NCBI GenBank assembly: GCA_902624635.1
Contig: CACNYD010000001.1
Location: 178,766-242,765, forward strand
DNA from: an uncultured Pelagibacteraceae bacterium
Lineage (GTDB): Bacteria; Pseudomonadota; Alphaproteobacteria; Pelagibacterales; Pelagibacteraceae
DNA: 64,000 nt
Reading direction: 5' to 3'
The translations under genes were made by a program, and so were the position numbers. This document shows positions 1-9,985 of this stretch, piece by piece (the stretch's first letter is position 1; each line of letters begins with the position of its first letter). The notes under the pieces were generated by a model. It was not told where the DNA came from and made no database searches. It was given only the letters and a program-made list of their open reading frames with translations.

Positions 1-422
1 CTATGATTGATCAGATGAACCCAGACGCTTCAGTAAAAGCATTGGCAAGTACTGAAGTTGATGTAAGTGCAGTTGATCCAGGAAAAACTATTACTGTATT
101 GTGGCGGGGAAAACCAGTTTTTATAAGAAGAAGAACTCAAGAAGAAATTGCTGAGGCTAAATCTGTGAAATTAGAAGAATTAAAACATCCAGAAAAAGAT
201 GAGGATCGTGCAAAAAATCCAGAGTGGCTTGTTATGCTTGGGGTATGCACACATTTAGGCTGTGTACCTTTAGATCAAAAAGGAGATTACAACGGCTGGT
301 TCTGTCCTTGTCACGGTTCACATTACGATATCTCAGGAAGAATTAGAAAAGGCCCAGCCCCAACAAATATGGAAATACCAGAATATAAATTTGTTGATGC
401 TAACACAATTAAGATTGGATAA
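1..422 (+). CDS. petA: Ubiquinol-cytochrome c reductase Rieske iron-sulfur subunit (5'-partial)
   Basis: This is the [2Fe-2S] subunit of the cytochrome bc1 complex, which passes electrons from ubiquinol to cytochrome c1 on the periplasmic face. The two cluster-binding boxes are intact: CTHLGC at residues 82-87 and CPCHGS at 101-106, counted from the first visible Met at base 3. About 139 residues are visible. The N-terminal membrane anchor found in this family is missing, so the gene almost certainly begins upstream of the window and the Met at base 3 is internal. It lies 5 nt before petB in a petABC operon. Confidence 0.93.
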   Translation, partial: MIDQMNPDASVKALASTEVDVSAVDPGKTITVLWRGKPVFIRRRTQEEIAEAKSVKLEELKHPEKDEDRAKNPEWLVMLGVCTHLGCVPLDQKGDYNGWFCPCHGSHYDISGRIRKGPAPTNMEIPEYKFVDANTIKIG

Positions 423-427
423 TTTTT

Positions 428-1693
428 ATGAGTGAACACGAATACATACCAAAATCTAAAGTTGGAAAATGGTTTAATGACAGACTTCCACTTTTAACTT
501 TAGCAAACCACCTAACAGATTATCCTACACCCAAAAATTTAAATTACTGGTGGACTTTCGGTGGAATTCTTACTTTTTGTTTAATTACCCAAATTGTAAC
601 CGGACTAGTTTTAGCAATGCATTATATTGCACATGCTGATATGGCGTTTCAAAGTGTTGAACACATAATGAGAGATGTAAATTATGGATGGTTAATAAGA
701 TACATACACGCAAATGGTGCTTCAATGTTTTTCTTAGCAGTATACATTCATATATTTAGATCTTTGTTTTACGGATCCTATAAATCACCAAGAGAAATTA
801 TATGGATTATTGGAATAATCATTTATCTTCTTATGATGGCAGCAGCTTTCCTTGGCTATGTTTTGCCATGGGGACAAATGAGCTTTTGGGGAGCTACAGT
901 TATTACAAATTTATTTAGTGCAATTCCTTTAGTAGGCGAAGGAATAGTAACATGGTTATGGGGAGGTTATTCAGTAGACAATCCAACTCTTACAAGATTT
1001 TTCACTTTACACTACCTAATTCCTTTTTTAATTTTAGGTTTAGTTGTTTTACATATCTGGGCTCTTCATGTGCCTGGAAACAACAATCCAATTGGTATTG
1101 ATATAAAAAAACCTTCAAAAGATACAGTTCCATTTCATCCTTACATAGTTATCAAGGATGGTTTTGCGTTATTAATGTTTATGATCGTTTTTGCTTTTTT
1201 TGTTTTTTATACACCAAATATTTTAGGTCATGCTGATAATTATATTGAAGCAAATCCTCTTGTTACACCAGCGCATATTGTTCCAGAGTGGTATCTATTA
1301 CCCTTTTATGCGATTTTGAGATCAGTTCCTGACAAACTTTTAGGTGTTATAGCGATGTTGTCTGCTATTCTAATATTAGCTGCATTACCTTGGTTAGACA
1401 CATCAAAAATTAGATCAGCAGTTTTTAGACCTTTGTATAAACAATTTTATTGGATCTTAGTGGCTGATGTTTTGATTTTAGGATACGTTGGAGCTATGCC
1501 AGCAGAGGGCCTTTACTTATTAATTGCAAGGATTGCTACAGCATATTACTTCCTTCATTTTTTAGTTGTGCTACCAATTTTAGGATTTAAGGAAAGGACT
1601 ACACCTGTACCTTTAAGTATAACCGAACCTATTTTGGGTGGATCACCAAATCTTGCGGCGGTAAAAAAAAAGGATGATTTTAAAAATCAGTGA
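428..1693 (+). CDS. petB: Cytochrome b of the bc1 complex
   Basis: This is the membrane core of the ubiquinol-cytochrome c oxidoreductase, carrying hemes bL and bH and both quinone sites. At 421 residues it has the usual alphaproteobacterial length. It shows many hydrophobic helices, the paired histidines expected for the two hemes (an early helix with MHYIAH followed by RYIHANG, and later TLHYLIPF followed by HIWALHVPG), and the Qo-site PEWY motif in the segment [14 protein letters not shown]. The ATG is 5 nt after petA. The TGA overlaps the GTG start of petC by 4 nt, which suggests translational coupling. Confidence 0.97.
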   Translation: MSEHEYIPKSKVGKWFNDRLPLLTLANHLTDYPTPKNLNYWWTFGGILTFCLITQIVTGLVLAMHYIAHADMAFQSVEHIMRDVNYGWLIRYIHANGASMFFLAVYIHIFRSLFYGSYKSPREIIWIIGIIIYLLMMAAAFLGYVLPWGQMSFWGATVITNLFSAIPLVGEGIVTWLWGGYSVDNPTLTRFFTLHYLIPFLILGLVVLHIWALHVPGNNNPIGIDIKKPSKDTVPFHPYIVIKDGFALLMFMIVFAFFVFYTPNILGHADNYIEANPLVTPAHIVPEWYLLPFYAILRSVPDKLLGVIAMLSAILILAALPWLDTSKIRSAVFRPLYKQFYWILVADVLILGYVGAMPAEGLYLLIARIATAYYFLHFLVVLPILGFKERTTPVPLSITEPILGGSPNLAAVKKKDDFKNQ

Positions 1694-2469
1694 AAAATTT
1701 TTTTAGAATATCGTTTTTAATTGCACTTTTTTTTGGATTTCAATTTAACTCTAATGCAGCCGAAAAGGTTGAATATTTAAAAACAGATTGGAGTTTTAAG
1801 GGACCTTTTGGAAAGTTTGATAGAGCTGCACTTCAAAGAGGTTATCAGGTTTATCAAGAAGTATGTTCTTCATGCCATTCAATGAAATACTTAAGTTATA
1901 GAAACTTGGTAGAAGAGGGTGGACCTGAATTTTCAGTTGACCAAGCAAAAGCTATTGCAGCATCTTTCGAGGTAAAAGATGGACCAAATGCGGATGGTGA
2001 AATGTTTACAAGACCAGGAAGGTTGTCAGATAAATTTGTGATGCCTTACGACAATGAGAAAGCAGCTCAAGCAGCTAATGGTGGTGCATATCCACCTGAT
2101 ATGACTGTTTTAGTAAAAGCTAGAGGTGGTGGAGTTGATTATATCTATTCACTGCTTCAAGGATATGAGGATCCGCCGGCTGGAGTGACTTTAGATGATG
2201 GTGTTTATTATAATAAATACATGTATGGAAATAAGATTAAAATGTCTAATCAACTTTCTGATGGTTTAGTAGAATATTCAGATGGTACCAACGCATCTGT
2301 GGAGCAAATGGCAAAAGATGTTACAACTTTTTTAATGTGGACTGCAGAACCTCATTTGGAAACACGTCATAAAATGGGTTTTAAAGCAATAGTTTATCTG
2401 ATTATTTTAACAGTGTTAGTTTATTTTAGCATGAAGAGAATCTGGTCACGTATTGAAACGAAAGTTTAA
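1690..2469 (+). CDS. petC: Cytochrome c1 of the bc1 complex
   Basis: This is the membrane-anchored c-type cytochrome that accepts electrons from the Rieske protein. A GTG start overlaps the petB stop. An N-terminal signal peptide (about residues 1-23, ending SNAA) is followed by the heme attachment motif CSSCH at residues 59-63. A C-terminal membrane helix lies near residues 233-248, after [10 protein letters not shown]. At 259 residues it has the usual length. Its last 24 bases overlap the 3' end of ychF on the other strand, so there is no space for a terminator between the two genes. Confidence 0.95.
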   Translation: MKNFFRISFLIALFFGFQFNSNAAEKVEYLKTDWSFKGPFGKFDRAALQRGYQVYQEVCSSCHSMKYLSYRNLVEEGGPEFSVDQAKAIAASFEVKDGPNADGEMFTRPGRLSDKFVMPYDNEKAAQAANGGAYPPDMTVLVKARGGGVDYIYSLLQGYEDPPAGVTLDDGVYYNKYMYGNKIKMSNQLSDGLVEYSDGTNASVEQMAKDVTTFLMWTAEPHLETRHKMGFKAIVYLIILTVLVYFSMKRIWSRIETKV

Positions 2470-3519
2470 AACATCACCGTCTTTCACAATATAATCTTTA
2501 CCCTCTAATCGCATTTTTCCATTTATCTTAGAATTTACCCATCCCTCATTCTCAACAAAATCATTATAAGAAATAGTCTCAGCTCTAATAAATCCTTTTT
2601 CAAAATCTGTATGAATTTCACCTGCAGCTTTTGGGGCTAAACAATTTCTTTCAATAGTCCAGGCTCTTGTTTCCTCAGGTCCTGAGGTAAAAAAAGTGTC
2701 TAATTCTAAAATTTTATAACCTTTTTCTATCAACATATCCAAGCCGGTATCCTTTAAACCAATCATTTCCATGTAGTTTTTTTTTTCATCATTATTTAAT
2801 TCATTTATTTGATTTTCAATATCAGCAGATACAATCAAAGTGTTTTTTAAACCAAATTTTCCTACAAACAACTTAGTATAATCATTGCCATTTTGGATGC
2901 TTTTCTCATCAACATTACAAACAAATATTTTAGGCTTTAAAGATAATAAACCACTTAAATTTAGTTGTTTTTTGCTAAATTCAGATTTTAAAATTTTTAA
3001 ATCTTGATCATTATTGATTAAGTCTAAAGAGCTTTGAAGAATTTTAATTTGATCTTCATCAATATTCTTCTTGTTATTTTTCTCAAGTCTTTTTTGAATG
3101 GATTCTAAATCTGCTAGCTTCATCTCTGTTTCAATTATTTCAAGGTCTCTCACAGGGTCAACTGTAGGATTTACATTTTGAATATCATCAGAGTCAAAAC
3201 ATCTGATCATATGTACTACAGCGTCTACTTCTCTAATATGAGATAAAAATTTATTTCCTAATCCTTCTCCTTTAGATGCACCTTTTACAAGACCGGCTAT
3301 ATCAACAAAAGAAATAGTAGTAGGAATAATTTTTTTTGATTTGGAAATTTTGGCTAAATTTTCTAATCGATAATCAGGTACGCTGACTACACCAATATTT
3401 GGATCAATAGTACAAAATGGAAAGTTAGCTGCTTGAGCTTTATTTGAATTAGTTAATGCATTAAAGAGAGTAGACTTACCTACATTTGGTAAACCAACAA
3501 TCCCGCACTTAAAACTCAT
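2446..3519 (-). CDS. ychF: Redox-regulated ATPase/GTPase YchF (OLA1 family)
   Basis: This is a ribosome-associated P-loop NTPase of the Obg/YchF group. The Walker A sequence GLPNVGKST is at residues 9-17, followed by the family phrase NFPFCTIDPN and the switch segment DIAGLVKGASKGEGLGN. A C-terminal TGS-like domain ends in [16 protein letters not shown]. At 357 residues it is close to the standard length. It is the last gene of a minus-strand run and follows pth with a 1-nt overlap; a pth-ychF pair is common in bacteria. Its 3' end overlaps petC. Confidence 0.96.
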   Translation of the reverse strand: MSFKCGIVGLPNVGKSTLFNALTNSNKAQAANFPFCTIDPNIGVVSVPDYRLENLAKISKSKKIIPTTISFVDIAGLVKGASKGEGLGNKFLSHIREVDAVVHMIRCFDSDDIQNVNPTVDPVRDLEIIETEMKLADLESIQKRLEKNNKKNIDEDQIKILQSSLDLINNDQDLKILKSEFSKKQLNLSGLLSLKPKIFVCNVDEKSIQNGNDYTKLFVGKFGLKNTLIVSADIENQINELNNDEKKNYMEMIGLKDTGLDMLIEKGYKILELDTFFTSGPEETRAWTIERNCLAPKAAGEIHTDFEKGFIRAETISYNDFVENEGWVNSKINGKMRLEGKDYIVKDGDVLNFRFNT

Positions 3520-4079
3520 TATTTATTGTTTACTGTACTAGAAAAAAGATCTAATTTTTTTTCAACCAGAATAGATATTGAGTCATTTATATGATTAGAT
3601 ATTTTTTCAATACCTTCTGACTCATCTTCATCAAAATTTTGTAAAACGTAATCTGCAACTTCGATATTTCCTTTTGGTTTACCAATACCTATTCTTACTC
3701 TAGAATAATCTTTGCCGATAAACTTATCTATTGAGGCAATTCCATTGTGTCCCGCACTTGATCCCCCAAATTTAGCTTTGATTTTTCCAAATTCAACATC
3801 AAGATCATCATGAAAAACTATTACATCTTGAGCATCAATTTTAAAGTATTCAATAAGTTCTCTGATACAAATTCCAGAATTATTCATAAAGGTCAAAGGT
3901 TTAATTGCATAAACTTTTACATTTCCTATATTACCAGTGGTTAATAAGCCTTTAAATTTTGGTTTTTGTTTTGATAAACTAAACTTTTTGTTAATAGCAT
4001 CTATAATTTTAAAACCAACATTATGTCGATTGTTCTCACTGTCTGGTGTTGGATTACCCAATCCTACAAATAAAAGCAT
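3519..4079 (-). CDS. pth: Peptidyl-tRNA hydrolase
   Basis: This enzyme releases peptides from prematurely dissociated peptidyl-tRNA so the tRNA can be reused. It starts with the family signature GLGNPTPDSENNRHNVGF, containing N9 and the catalytic H19. It then has FMNNSG (N66), HDDLD (D91) and GSSAGHNG (H111, N112), which correspond to the known active-site residues of E. coli Pth. At 186 residues the length is normal. It lies between rplY and ychF on the minus strand, and its stop shares one base with the ychF start. Confidence 0.96.
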   Translation of the reverse strand: MLLFVGLGNPTPDSENNRHNVGFKIIDAINKKFSLSKQKPKFKGLLTTGNIGNVKVYAIKPLTFMNNSGICIRELIEYFKIDAQDVIVFHDDLDVEFGKIKAKFGGSSAGHNGIASIDKFIGKDYSRVRIGIGKPKGNIEVADYVLQNFDEDESEGIEKISNHINDSISILVEKKLDLFSSTVNNK

Positions 4080-4110
4080 AGATCTATTGATTAATTTTCA
4101 ATTTAGTTGA

Positions 4111-4839
4111 TTATTTTTTTTCTTCAGAAGGTTTTTTATCAGCAGGTTTTTTATCATCACCTTCTTTTTTGTCACCCTCTGGAGCAGCTTTATCTCCATC
4201 GGCCGCAGCAGCGGTTGCACCCTCTGCACCTTCCTCACCCTCTGCAGTTTCAGCTTCAGCAGGTTTTTCAGGTTCTTTCATAACTGTTGGAGCTGCTAGT
4301 GTTGCTATTACAAAATCTCTTCCTTGAATTGTTGGAACAACTTCTGGATCTAATTTAACTGAAGAGATTTTAAAACTTTCACCAATATCAACGCCATCTA
4401 AATCTAACGTTAAATTTTCAGGTATCTTTTCACTTGGACATTTTAATTCTACTTTTCTTCTCACAATATTCAGCACTCCACCTTTTTTAAGACCGGGAGA
4501 TTTTTCGTGATTAATAAAATTTACTGGAATTTCTATTTTTATCTTTACACCTGGTAGCACTCTTAAAAAATCTACATGAATTGGTTCATCGGTTAAGATA
4601 TGATATTTTATTTCTCTTGGTAATACATTTTGATTGCTACCATCTACTTTCAAAGTAATTATGTTTGAGAAGAAATTTTCTTTTTCAATAAAAGTTTTAA
4701 GTAATTTTTTAGAAATAGATATCTTTTGATTTTTATCTTTACCACCGTATATAATAGCTGGAACATTTCCACTATTTCTTATAGTGTTTAACTGCCCTTT
4801 AGTAGAATTATCTCTAATGTTTGCTTCTAATGAATTCAT
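4111..4839 (-). CDS. rplY: 50S ribosomal protein L25, Ctc/TL5 type
   Basis: This is a 5S rRNA-binding ribosomal protein. The N-terminal L25 domain (about residues 1-90, with NVPAIIYGGKDKN and REIKYHILTDEPIHVDFLRV) is followed by the TL5 beta domain (about 95-185, with GVLNIVRRKVELKCPS). This makes it the long Ctc form. Residues from about 190 to 242 are a low-complexity tail rich in Glu, Ala and Lys that is probably disordered. The codons of the tail are noticeably richer in G and C than the surrounding genes. It is positioned next to prs and pth, the usual neighbours. Confidence 0.94.
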   Translation of the reverse strand: MNSLEANIRDNSTKGQLNTIRNSGNVPAIIYGGKDKNQKISISKKLLKTFIEKENFFSNIITLKVDGSNQNVLPREIKYHILTDEPIHVDFLRVLPGVKIKIEIPVNFINHEKSPGLKKGGVLNIVRRKVELKCPSEKIPENLTLDLDGVDIGESFKISSVKLDPEVVPTIQGRDFVIATLAAPTVMKEPEKPAEAETAEGEEGAEGATAAAADGDKAAPEGDKKEGDDKKPADKKPSEEKK

Positions 4840-4882
4840 AAAACAGAGCTTTTTAACTTATGTTTACAAATAATCAAGAAAT

Positions 4883-5815
4883 TTATTTAAATAAATCTGA
4901 TACGGATGTTGAATTTGAAATTCTTTTTATCGCTTCACCCATAAGACCCGATATTGGTAAAACTTCAATATTTTTAACATTTTTAGTTTTATGAACATTG
5001 TCTATCGTATCGGTTATAACTAAATTTTTAATTACAGAGTTTTTAATTTTTTTAATTGCATCTCCACTTAATACTCCATGAGTAATATAAACATATACAT
5101 CTTTTGCTCCACGAGATTTTAAAGCTTTTGCTGCATTAACAATTGTGCCACCTGAATCGATTATATCATCAACTATAATGCAGGTTTGACCTTTTACATC
5201 ACCGATGACGTTCATAACTTGTGATTGCCCAGGCTTAGGTCTTCTTTTGTCAACAATAGCTAGTCCTACATTTAAAAGTTTTCCAAGTGCTCTTGCTCTT
5301 TCTGTTCCCCCTACATCAGGTGCAACACAAATAATTTTTTTACTTTTAATTTTCTTTTTAGCGTGTCTTGCAAATATTGGAGTAGAAAATAAGTTATCAA
5401 CAGGAATATCAAAGAAACCTTGAATTTGACCTGCGTGCAAATCTACTGTTACCACTCTGTCAGCACCAGCTTTAGTAATTAAATTTGAAACAAGTTTTGC
5501 AGATATCGAAGTTCTTGGAACAACCTTTCTATCTTGTCTTGCATATCCAAAATACGGTATTACCGCTGTTATATTTTTTGCTGATGACCTCTTTAGAGCA
5601 TCAATGCATAACAATAATTCCATTAAATTATCATTTGCTGGAGAAGAGATAGATTGAATAATAAAAATACTGTTTCCTCTTATATTTTCATTTATTTCAA
5701 TATAAATTTCACCATCAGCAAATTTTCTAATACTTGAATTTACAAGTTTTGTTTTTAAGTATTTAGCAATGTTTTTACTTAAAACTTTATTGCTGTTTCC
5801 AGTTAATAATTTCAT
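4883..5815 (-). CDS. prs: Ribose-phosphate pyrophosphokinase (PRPP synthetase)
   Basis: This enzyme makes PRPP from ribose 5-phosphate and ATP for nucleotide, histidine and tryptophan synthesis. At 310 residues it matches class I enzymes. Diagnostic segments are YFGYARQDRK (ATP site), VDLHAGQIQGFFDIPVDNL (metal and ribose-5-P region) and the PRPP-binding loop IIVDDIIDSGGTI. The gene is 43 nt upstream of rplY and 9 nt downstream of the laccase-domain gene, in a continuous minus-strand run. Confidence 0.96.
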   Translation of the reverse strand: MKLLTGNSNKVLSKNIAKYLKTKLVNSSIRKFADGEIYIEINENIRGNSIFIIQSISSPANDNLMELLLCIDALKRSSAKNITAVIPYFGYARQDRKVVPRTSISAKLVSNLITKAGADRVVTVDLHAGQIQGFFDIPVDNLFSTPIFARHAKKKIKSKKIICVAPDVGGTERARALGKLLNVGLAIVDKRRPKPGQSQVMNVIGDVKGQTCIIVDDIIDSGGTIVNAAKALKSRGAKDVYVYITHGVLSGDAIKKIKNSVIKNLVITDTIDNVHKTKNVKNIEVLPISGLMGEAIKRISNSTSVSDLFK

Positions 5816-5824
5816 TGAAGAACT

Positions 5825-6583
5825 CTAATTAATCATAATTAAAGAAATATTTCTACCATAATCATCATGATTTAAATGTAAAGACCTCCTCGCGCTAAAA
5901 AAATTATTTTTTTTTGGAAAAGTATCAATATTTATCGTATCTAAATTTGTGATTCTCATTAATTTGAGTTGTAATTTAACATATTTTGATAAATCAAAAT
6001 AAATTAAGTTTTTTCTTTTTTTAAAAAAAACTTTATTTCTTTTATTTTTTTTTAGGAATTTTCTTTTAAAATCTTCTTTTACATTATAGCTTTTTTGGGA
6101 AATACAGGGACCTATAACAGCAATTATATTCTTTTTTTCACAGCCCTTTTTAATCATGAAATTTATTACTTTTGAAATTATTCCTTTATATGCACCTTTC
6201 CATCCAGCATGAATAGCTGCTACCATCTTTTTTTGTTTATCAAAAATTAATATTGGTGCACAATCAGCTGTAAGAATTCCAATTGGCAATCTTGGAATGT
6301 CAGTAATTACTGCATCTGCTCTCTTTTTTTTTAGGTACTTAGAATATTTATTGATGAAAACAAATTTATTACTATGTATTTGATGGAGTAAAAAAATATT
6401 TTTTGAATTTTTATCGATTTTCTTTTTTACGATTTTTAAATTTTTAATAACTTTTGTTTTGTAGTCGTTAGAGCCTGGTCCACAATTTAAGCTTTTATAA
6501 ATACCTCTTGAGCACCCACCTTTTTTATTAAAAAAACCATGACTAATCTCTTTAAATTTAGACAATTTTTTTGAAACTATCAA
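5825..6583 (-). CDS. pgeF: PgeF/YfiH-type laccase-domain protein (purine nucleoside phosphorylase-like)
   Basis: This is a cytoplasmic zinc enzyme of the LACC1/YfiH family. Members act on purine nucleosides and have been linked to peptidoglycan editing in E. coli. The metal residues are visible in HQIHSN, TADCAPILIF and HAGWKGAYKG, with the family's GPCIS and N-terminal SHGFFNKKGGCSRGIY segments. At 252 residues the length is normal. The protein is extremely lysine-rich, in keeping with the AT-rich genome. It overlaps the upstream methyltransferase gene by 4 nt. The substrate in this organism cannot be read from the sequence. Confidence 0.9.
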   Translation of the reverse strand: MIVSKKLSKFKEISHGFFNKKGGCSRGIYKSLNCGPGSNDYKTKVIKNLKIVKKKIDKNSKNIFLLHQIHSNKFVFINKYSKYLKKKRADAVITDIPRLPIGILTADCAPILIFDKQKKMVAAIHAGWKGAYKGIISKVINFMIKKGCEKKNIIAVIGPCISQKSYNVKEDFKRKFLKKNKRNKVFFKKRKNLIYFDLSKYVKLQLKLMRITNLDTINIDTFPKKNNFFSARRSLHLNHDDYGRNISLIMIN

Positions 6584-7629
6584 TTGAACCCCAACTTATA
6601 TTTATTGTGTTTGTTTTTGATAAACATTACCTTAAACAAATTTCCCATTTCTTTCTCATCTATTAATTTTTTTAATCTAAAATAAATATCTGCTTTTTTT
6701 GAAAAGCTTTGATTTTGAGATATTATTTCTGCTCTATTTTTTATTCCTAATTTTACCAAAAAGCTTCCTTGAGTTGTTATTAAATCATTTAAACCACCTA
6801 ATTTCTTTATTATTTTCTTAAATAAGAAAAAATTGATATTATGAGTAATATCTGAAGTACCGATATTTTTTAAGACACTGCTATGTTTATGATTTGAGAT
6901 CGATTTTAGAGTATTTTTCATCTTCCTTTCCATATATCCGTAATCTATCATTAGAAGACCACCATTATTTTTTTTAACTATTTCAGCAACTTTTTTTAAA
7001 TAATTTGTTCCAACTAAAGAGTATTCAATAAATTTTTGGTCTTTTGAAATATTATAATCAATTTCTTTTTCAAATTTTTTCATATTAAACTTTCTTTCAC
7101 AAAAAAAGGCTTTTTTTTGATTTTTAAAATTTACATATCTTTCAAACCAATGATCTTTTTTTTTAATAAATTGTTTTATTGCTATTGCATCAAAAAATTC
7201 GTTTGCAATAAAAATAGTTGGAAATTTTTTTATTTGTTTCAGATCAGAAATCCAAATAACTCTTTCTTTGTCTAATTTATTTTTTTGAATTTTCTTTAAT
7301 TTTGGACTTTTTTCATGAATTAGAATATCACATGAGCTTAAAAATGATGGAAATTTTTTAAAAGTTTCTAAAAATATTTTCATCATTTCGCCATTTCCTG
7401 CACCAAGTTCCACTAAATTAATTTTTTTTGGGGTTCCTAGATTTTCCCAAAAACCTAAAATCCAAACAGCTATCATTTCAGAAAACATTCTAGAAATATT
7501 TGGAGCAGTTATAAAATCACCTCTTAAACCGAAAGGGTTTTTTTGCATATAATATCCTTTTTTTTTATCATATAGAGCAAAATTGATAAATTTATCCAAA
7601 GAGATTTCAAAATTATTTTTGTTGGTCAT
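6580..7629 (-). CDS. SAM-dependent methyltransferase, MidA/NDUFAF7 family (DUF185)
   Basis: This is a class I SAM methyltransferase of the family that includes mitochondrial NDUFAF7, which methylates an arginine of a complex I subunit. The SAM-binding glycine motif is NLVELGAGNGEMMK near residues 70-83, preceded by the family segment GDFITAPNISRMFSE. IFIANEFFDAIAI and LLMIDYGYMER are further conserved blocks. At 349 residues it is of family length. It overlaps lgt by 17 nt and the laccase-domain gene by 4 nt. The neighbouring lgt-MidA-YfiH order recurs in alphaproteobacteria. A complex I role is inferred from the family only. Confidence 0.88.
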   Translation of the reverse strand: MTNKNNFEISLDKFINFALYDKKKGYYMQKNPFGLRGDFITAPNISRMFSEMIAVWILGFWENLGTPKKINLVELGAGNGEMMKIFLETFKKFPSFLSSCDILIHEKSPKLKKIQKNKLDKERVIWISDLKQIKKFPTIFIANEFFDAIAIKQFIKKKDHWFERYVNFKNQKKAFFCERKFNMKKFEKEIDYNISKDQKFIEYSLVGTNYLKKVAEIVKKNNGGLLMIDYGYMERKMKNTLKSISNHKHSSVLKNIGTSDITHNINFFLFKKIIKKLGGLNDLITTQGSFLVKLGIKNRAEIISQNQSFSKKADIYFRLKKLIDEKEMGNLFKVMFIKNKHNKYKLGFN

Positions 7630-8389
7630 ATTTTTTTAAAGTCAAATAAGAACCAAATATAAAAAAAACTAAACATAAAATTTGCCCCATACTTAAATTA
7701 AATAGAACATAACCTAATTGTTCATCCGGCATTCTTAAAAATTCTATAAAAAATCTGAAAACAGAGTAAAATATTAAAAATATTCCAGATAAGAAACCAG
7801 AATTTTTAGCTGAGGACGCTTTTCGAAAATATATCAATATAAAAAATAATAACAGTCCCTCAAAAAAAGCCTCATAAAGTTGAGATGGATGACGATATAT
7901 TTCATCAATTTTTTCAAATTTAATTCCCCATGGCAAAGTTGTTTCTTTGCCATAAAGCTCTGAATTTATAAAATTTGCAATACGCCCAAAAAAGATTCCT
8001 ACAGGAGCGACTAAAGAGACAACATCAAGATAATAATATGAATTATGACCATGCTTTTTTGCAAACCATATACTCATCACAATTACACCCAATAGCCCAC
8101 CGTGGAACGACATTCCCCCATTCCAAATTTTAAAAATTTCAACAGGGTTTACCAAATAGTAATCTAAATTATAAAAAATTACGTAACCTAATCTACCGCC
8201 AATTATAATACCCAAGATTACAAAAGTAATGTAATCGTCGAATTTTTCTTTTAATCTATCGTCTTTTATAAAAATTCTTTTTGCCAAAAACCATCCAGCA
8301 AGAATCCCAAATATATACGATAAAGAATACCATCTAAACTCTAAAGAAAACAAACTAAATGCAACTGGGTCAAAATTATTAATGAACAT
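7613..8389 (-). CDS. lgt: Prolipoprotein diacylglyceryl transferase
   Basis: This inner-membrane enzyme transfers diacylglyceryl from phosphatidylglycerol to the lipobox cysteine of prolipoproteins. It has about seven hydrophobic segments, the HGGLLGV motif with its essential histidine, the signature GRIANFINSELYGKET with the conserved Arg/Asn/Glu, and the later RHPSQLYEA segment. At 258 residues the length is usual. It heads the minus-strand run. The 51-nt gap to the divergent ubiK must hold promoters for both directions. BamD, encoded elsewhere in this window, is a predicted substrate. Confidence 0.95.
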   Translation of the reverse strand: MFINNFDPVAFSLFSLEFRWYSLSYIFGILAGWFLAKRIFIKDDRLKEKFDDYITFVILGIIIGGRLGYVIFYNLDYYLVNPVEIFKIWNGGMSFHGGLLGVIVMSIWFAKKHGHNSYYYLDVVSLVAPVGIFFGRIANFINSELYGKETTLPWGIKFEKIDEIYRHPSQLYEAFFEGLLLFFILIYFRKASSAKNSGFLSGIFLIFYSVFRFFIEFLRMPDEQLGYVLFNLSMGQILCLVFFIFGSYLTLKKYDQQK

Positions 8390-8439
8390 TTTTAATTATA
8401 ATAATAGAGTAAAGATATATTAACTTATTTAATAAATAT

Positions 8440-8688
8440 ATGAAAAACTCAAAATTTGTATTTGATAAATTTACTAAACTTTTAGAACAAGGATTAGTCT
8501 CATCCAGAGACTTAAAAAATGAGATAGTAAACATTTTAAAATCAAAAAGAGATGAAATTGTATTTAAAATGAAATTAACTAGTAAAGATGAATTTGATAT
8601 TCTTTCCAAAAGAGTCGAAAATTTGGAGAAAAAACTTGAAAAAAAAAAGGTTTTAAAAAAAAAGATTAAACGGGCAAAAAAATCTTAA
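8440..8688 (+). CDS. ubiK: UbiK-like accessory factor (BMFP domain protein)
   Basis: This small 82-residue protein has the BMFP/YqiC layout: an N-terminal helix ending in LVSSRDLKNEIVNILKSK, then a C-terminal coiled coil (DEFDILSKRVENLEKKLEKK) and a very basic tail. Homologues (UbiK) bind UbiJ and support aerobic ubiquinone synthesis, and they have membrane-fusogenic activity in vitro. The phrase KDEFDILSKRVENLEKKL matches the strongly conserved C-terminal signature of the family. The 3' end overlaps the convergent histidine-kinase gene by 23 nt. Confidence 0.82.
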   Translation: MKNSKFVFDKFTKLLEQGLVSSRDLKNEIVNILKSKRDEIVFKMKLTSKDEFDILSKRVENLEKKLEKKKVLKKKIKRAKKS

Positions 8689-9985
8689 CCTCAAGTCCGT
8701 TTAAATTAGATTTATTTAATTTTATATTACCACCGTGAGAACGGACGATATCGGATGCTATCGATAGACCAAGACCCACACTAGATTTTGAGTCTGCTCT
8801 TCCTTTGTCTATTTTATAGAAAGGTTTAAATACATTATCGTATTCACTATCTGGTATTCCCGGACCATCATCCTCAACTTTAATTAATAAGTTTGTTTTA
8901 TTTTTTAGAAGTTCGATATTTATTTTGTTCCCATATTTAATAGAATTTTCTATAAGATTATTCAGACATCTTTTAATTAAATTTTTTCGCCCATTTAAGT
9001 AAACTCTTGGTGGTATTTCTTTCGTGATATTTTCGTTATTATATTTGATTATAATTTCATCCATTAAATGACTAAGATTGAAAAGTTCATCTTTTTCAAT
9101 AAATGAAGAGCTTGTAAACTGTAAATACTCATTAAGCATTTTTTCCATTTCATTGATATCCTCAGTCAACTTCCCAGCCAAGGATTTATCTTCTATAAAC
9201 TCAGTTTGTAATTTCATCCTTGTTAAAGGTGTTCTTAAATCATGACTAATCCCAGATAGCATTTCAGATCTTTGATTTAAATGTCTCATTATTCTTTTTC
9301 TCATTCTATCAAATTCATAGCCCGCCTGACGTATCTCAGCTGCGCCTGAAGGCTTAAATTCATCAACATTTTCTCCTCTCCCAAATTTTTCAGCAGCTTT
9401 AGCCAGAGCTGTAATTGGTCTTGTTTGATTTTTTAAAAATATTAGTGAGATAATGACAACAATAAATGCTGGAACTGTTATCCACAGTCCAAACAATCTT
9501 GCAGATGTACTTGTTAGTCTATCTTTAGGAACAATGAATTTGAAATATCCATTTCGATATTTTATTCTTAAATCAACCAGCTCTTTATAACTTGTTGTAT
9601 CAAACCAAAATATTTCTAATGCAAACCTAGATTTTAATTCTCTCCTCAATGTTCTATCAATTGGACTAAACCATCTTTCATTGTAAGAAAAATTAAAATC
9701 ATCATCTTCAATAAATTCAATATTCAAATCTTGATATAATGAAAAAATATTTTTAATGTCTTCTTTTTCGTAGTTATCATTACTATAAACTTCAATAAAA
9801 GTTTGAATTTCACTAACTAATGCTCGTGTCATTCCTTTATTAGTTTTTATCCAAAGACTATCAAAAAAAACTATTGTAATTATTAATTGAATTAAAATCA
9901 CTGGAATAGCAACTATCAATAAAGCTCTGTAGAATAATCTTTTTGGCAATAAATTTTTTACTAATCTATTCAATCCATAAAACAT
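8666..9985 (-). CDS. EnvZ-type sensor histidine kinase
   Basis: This is a membrane sensor kinase of 439 residues. It has TM1 at about 20-41, a periplasmic loop of about 120 residues, TM2 at about 163-184, a HAMP linker (about 186-238) and the phosphoacceptor box GISHDLRTPLTRMK with H248. The ATP-binding domain follows, with an N-box near NNLIENSIKYG, the G1 box VEDDGPGIPD and the G2 box SSVGLGLSIASDIV. It overlaps the response-regulator gene by 20 nt, so the two are almost certainly a cognate pair. The H-box and architecture are those of EnvZ. Osmosensing is inferred from the family and not shown. Confidence 0.93.
   Translation of the reverse strand: MFYGLNRLVKNLLPKRLFYRALLIVAIPVILIQLIITIVFFDSLWIKTNKGMTRALVSEIQTFIEVYSNDNYEKEDIKNIFSLYQDLNIEFIEDDDFNFSYNERWFSPIDRTLRRELKSRFALEIFWFDTTSYKELVDLRIKYRNGYFKFIVPKDRLTSTSARLFGLWITVPAFIVVIISLIFLKNQTRPITALAKAAEKFGRGENVDEFKPSGAAEIRQAGYEFDRMRKRIMRHLNQRSEMLSGISHDLRTPLTRMKLQTEFIEDKSLAGKLTEDINEMEKMLNEYLQFTSSSFIEKDELFNLSHLMDEIIIKYNNENITKEIPPRVYLNGRKNLIKRCLNNLIENSIKYGNKINIELLKNKTNLLIKVEDDGPGIPDSEYDNVFKPFYKIDKGRADSKSSVGLGLSIASDIVRSHGGNIKLNKSNLNGLEVKIFLPV

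Noticed and set aside
8379-8609. Minus-strand 76-codon open frame overlapping ubiK
   Set aside because: The opposite strand encodes the recognisable BMFP-domain protein; this frame is a shadow.
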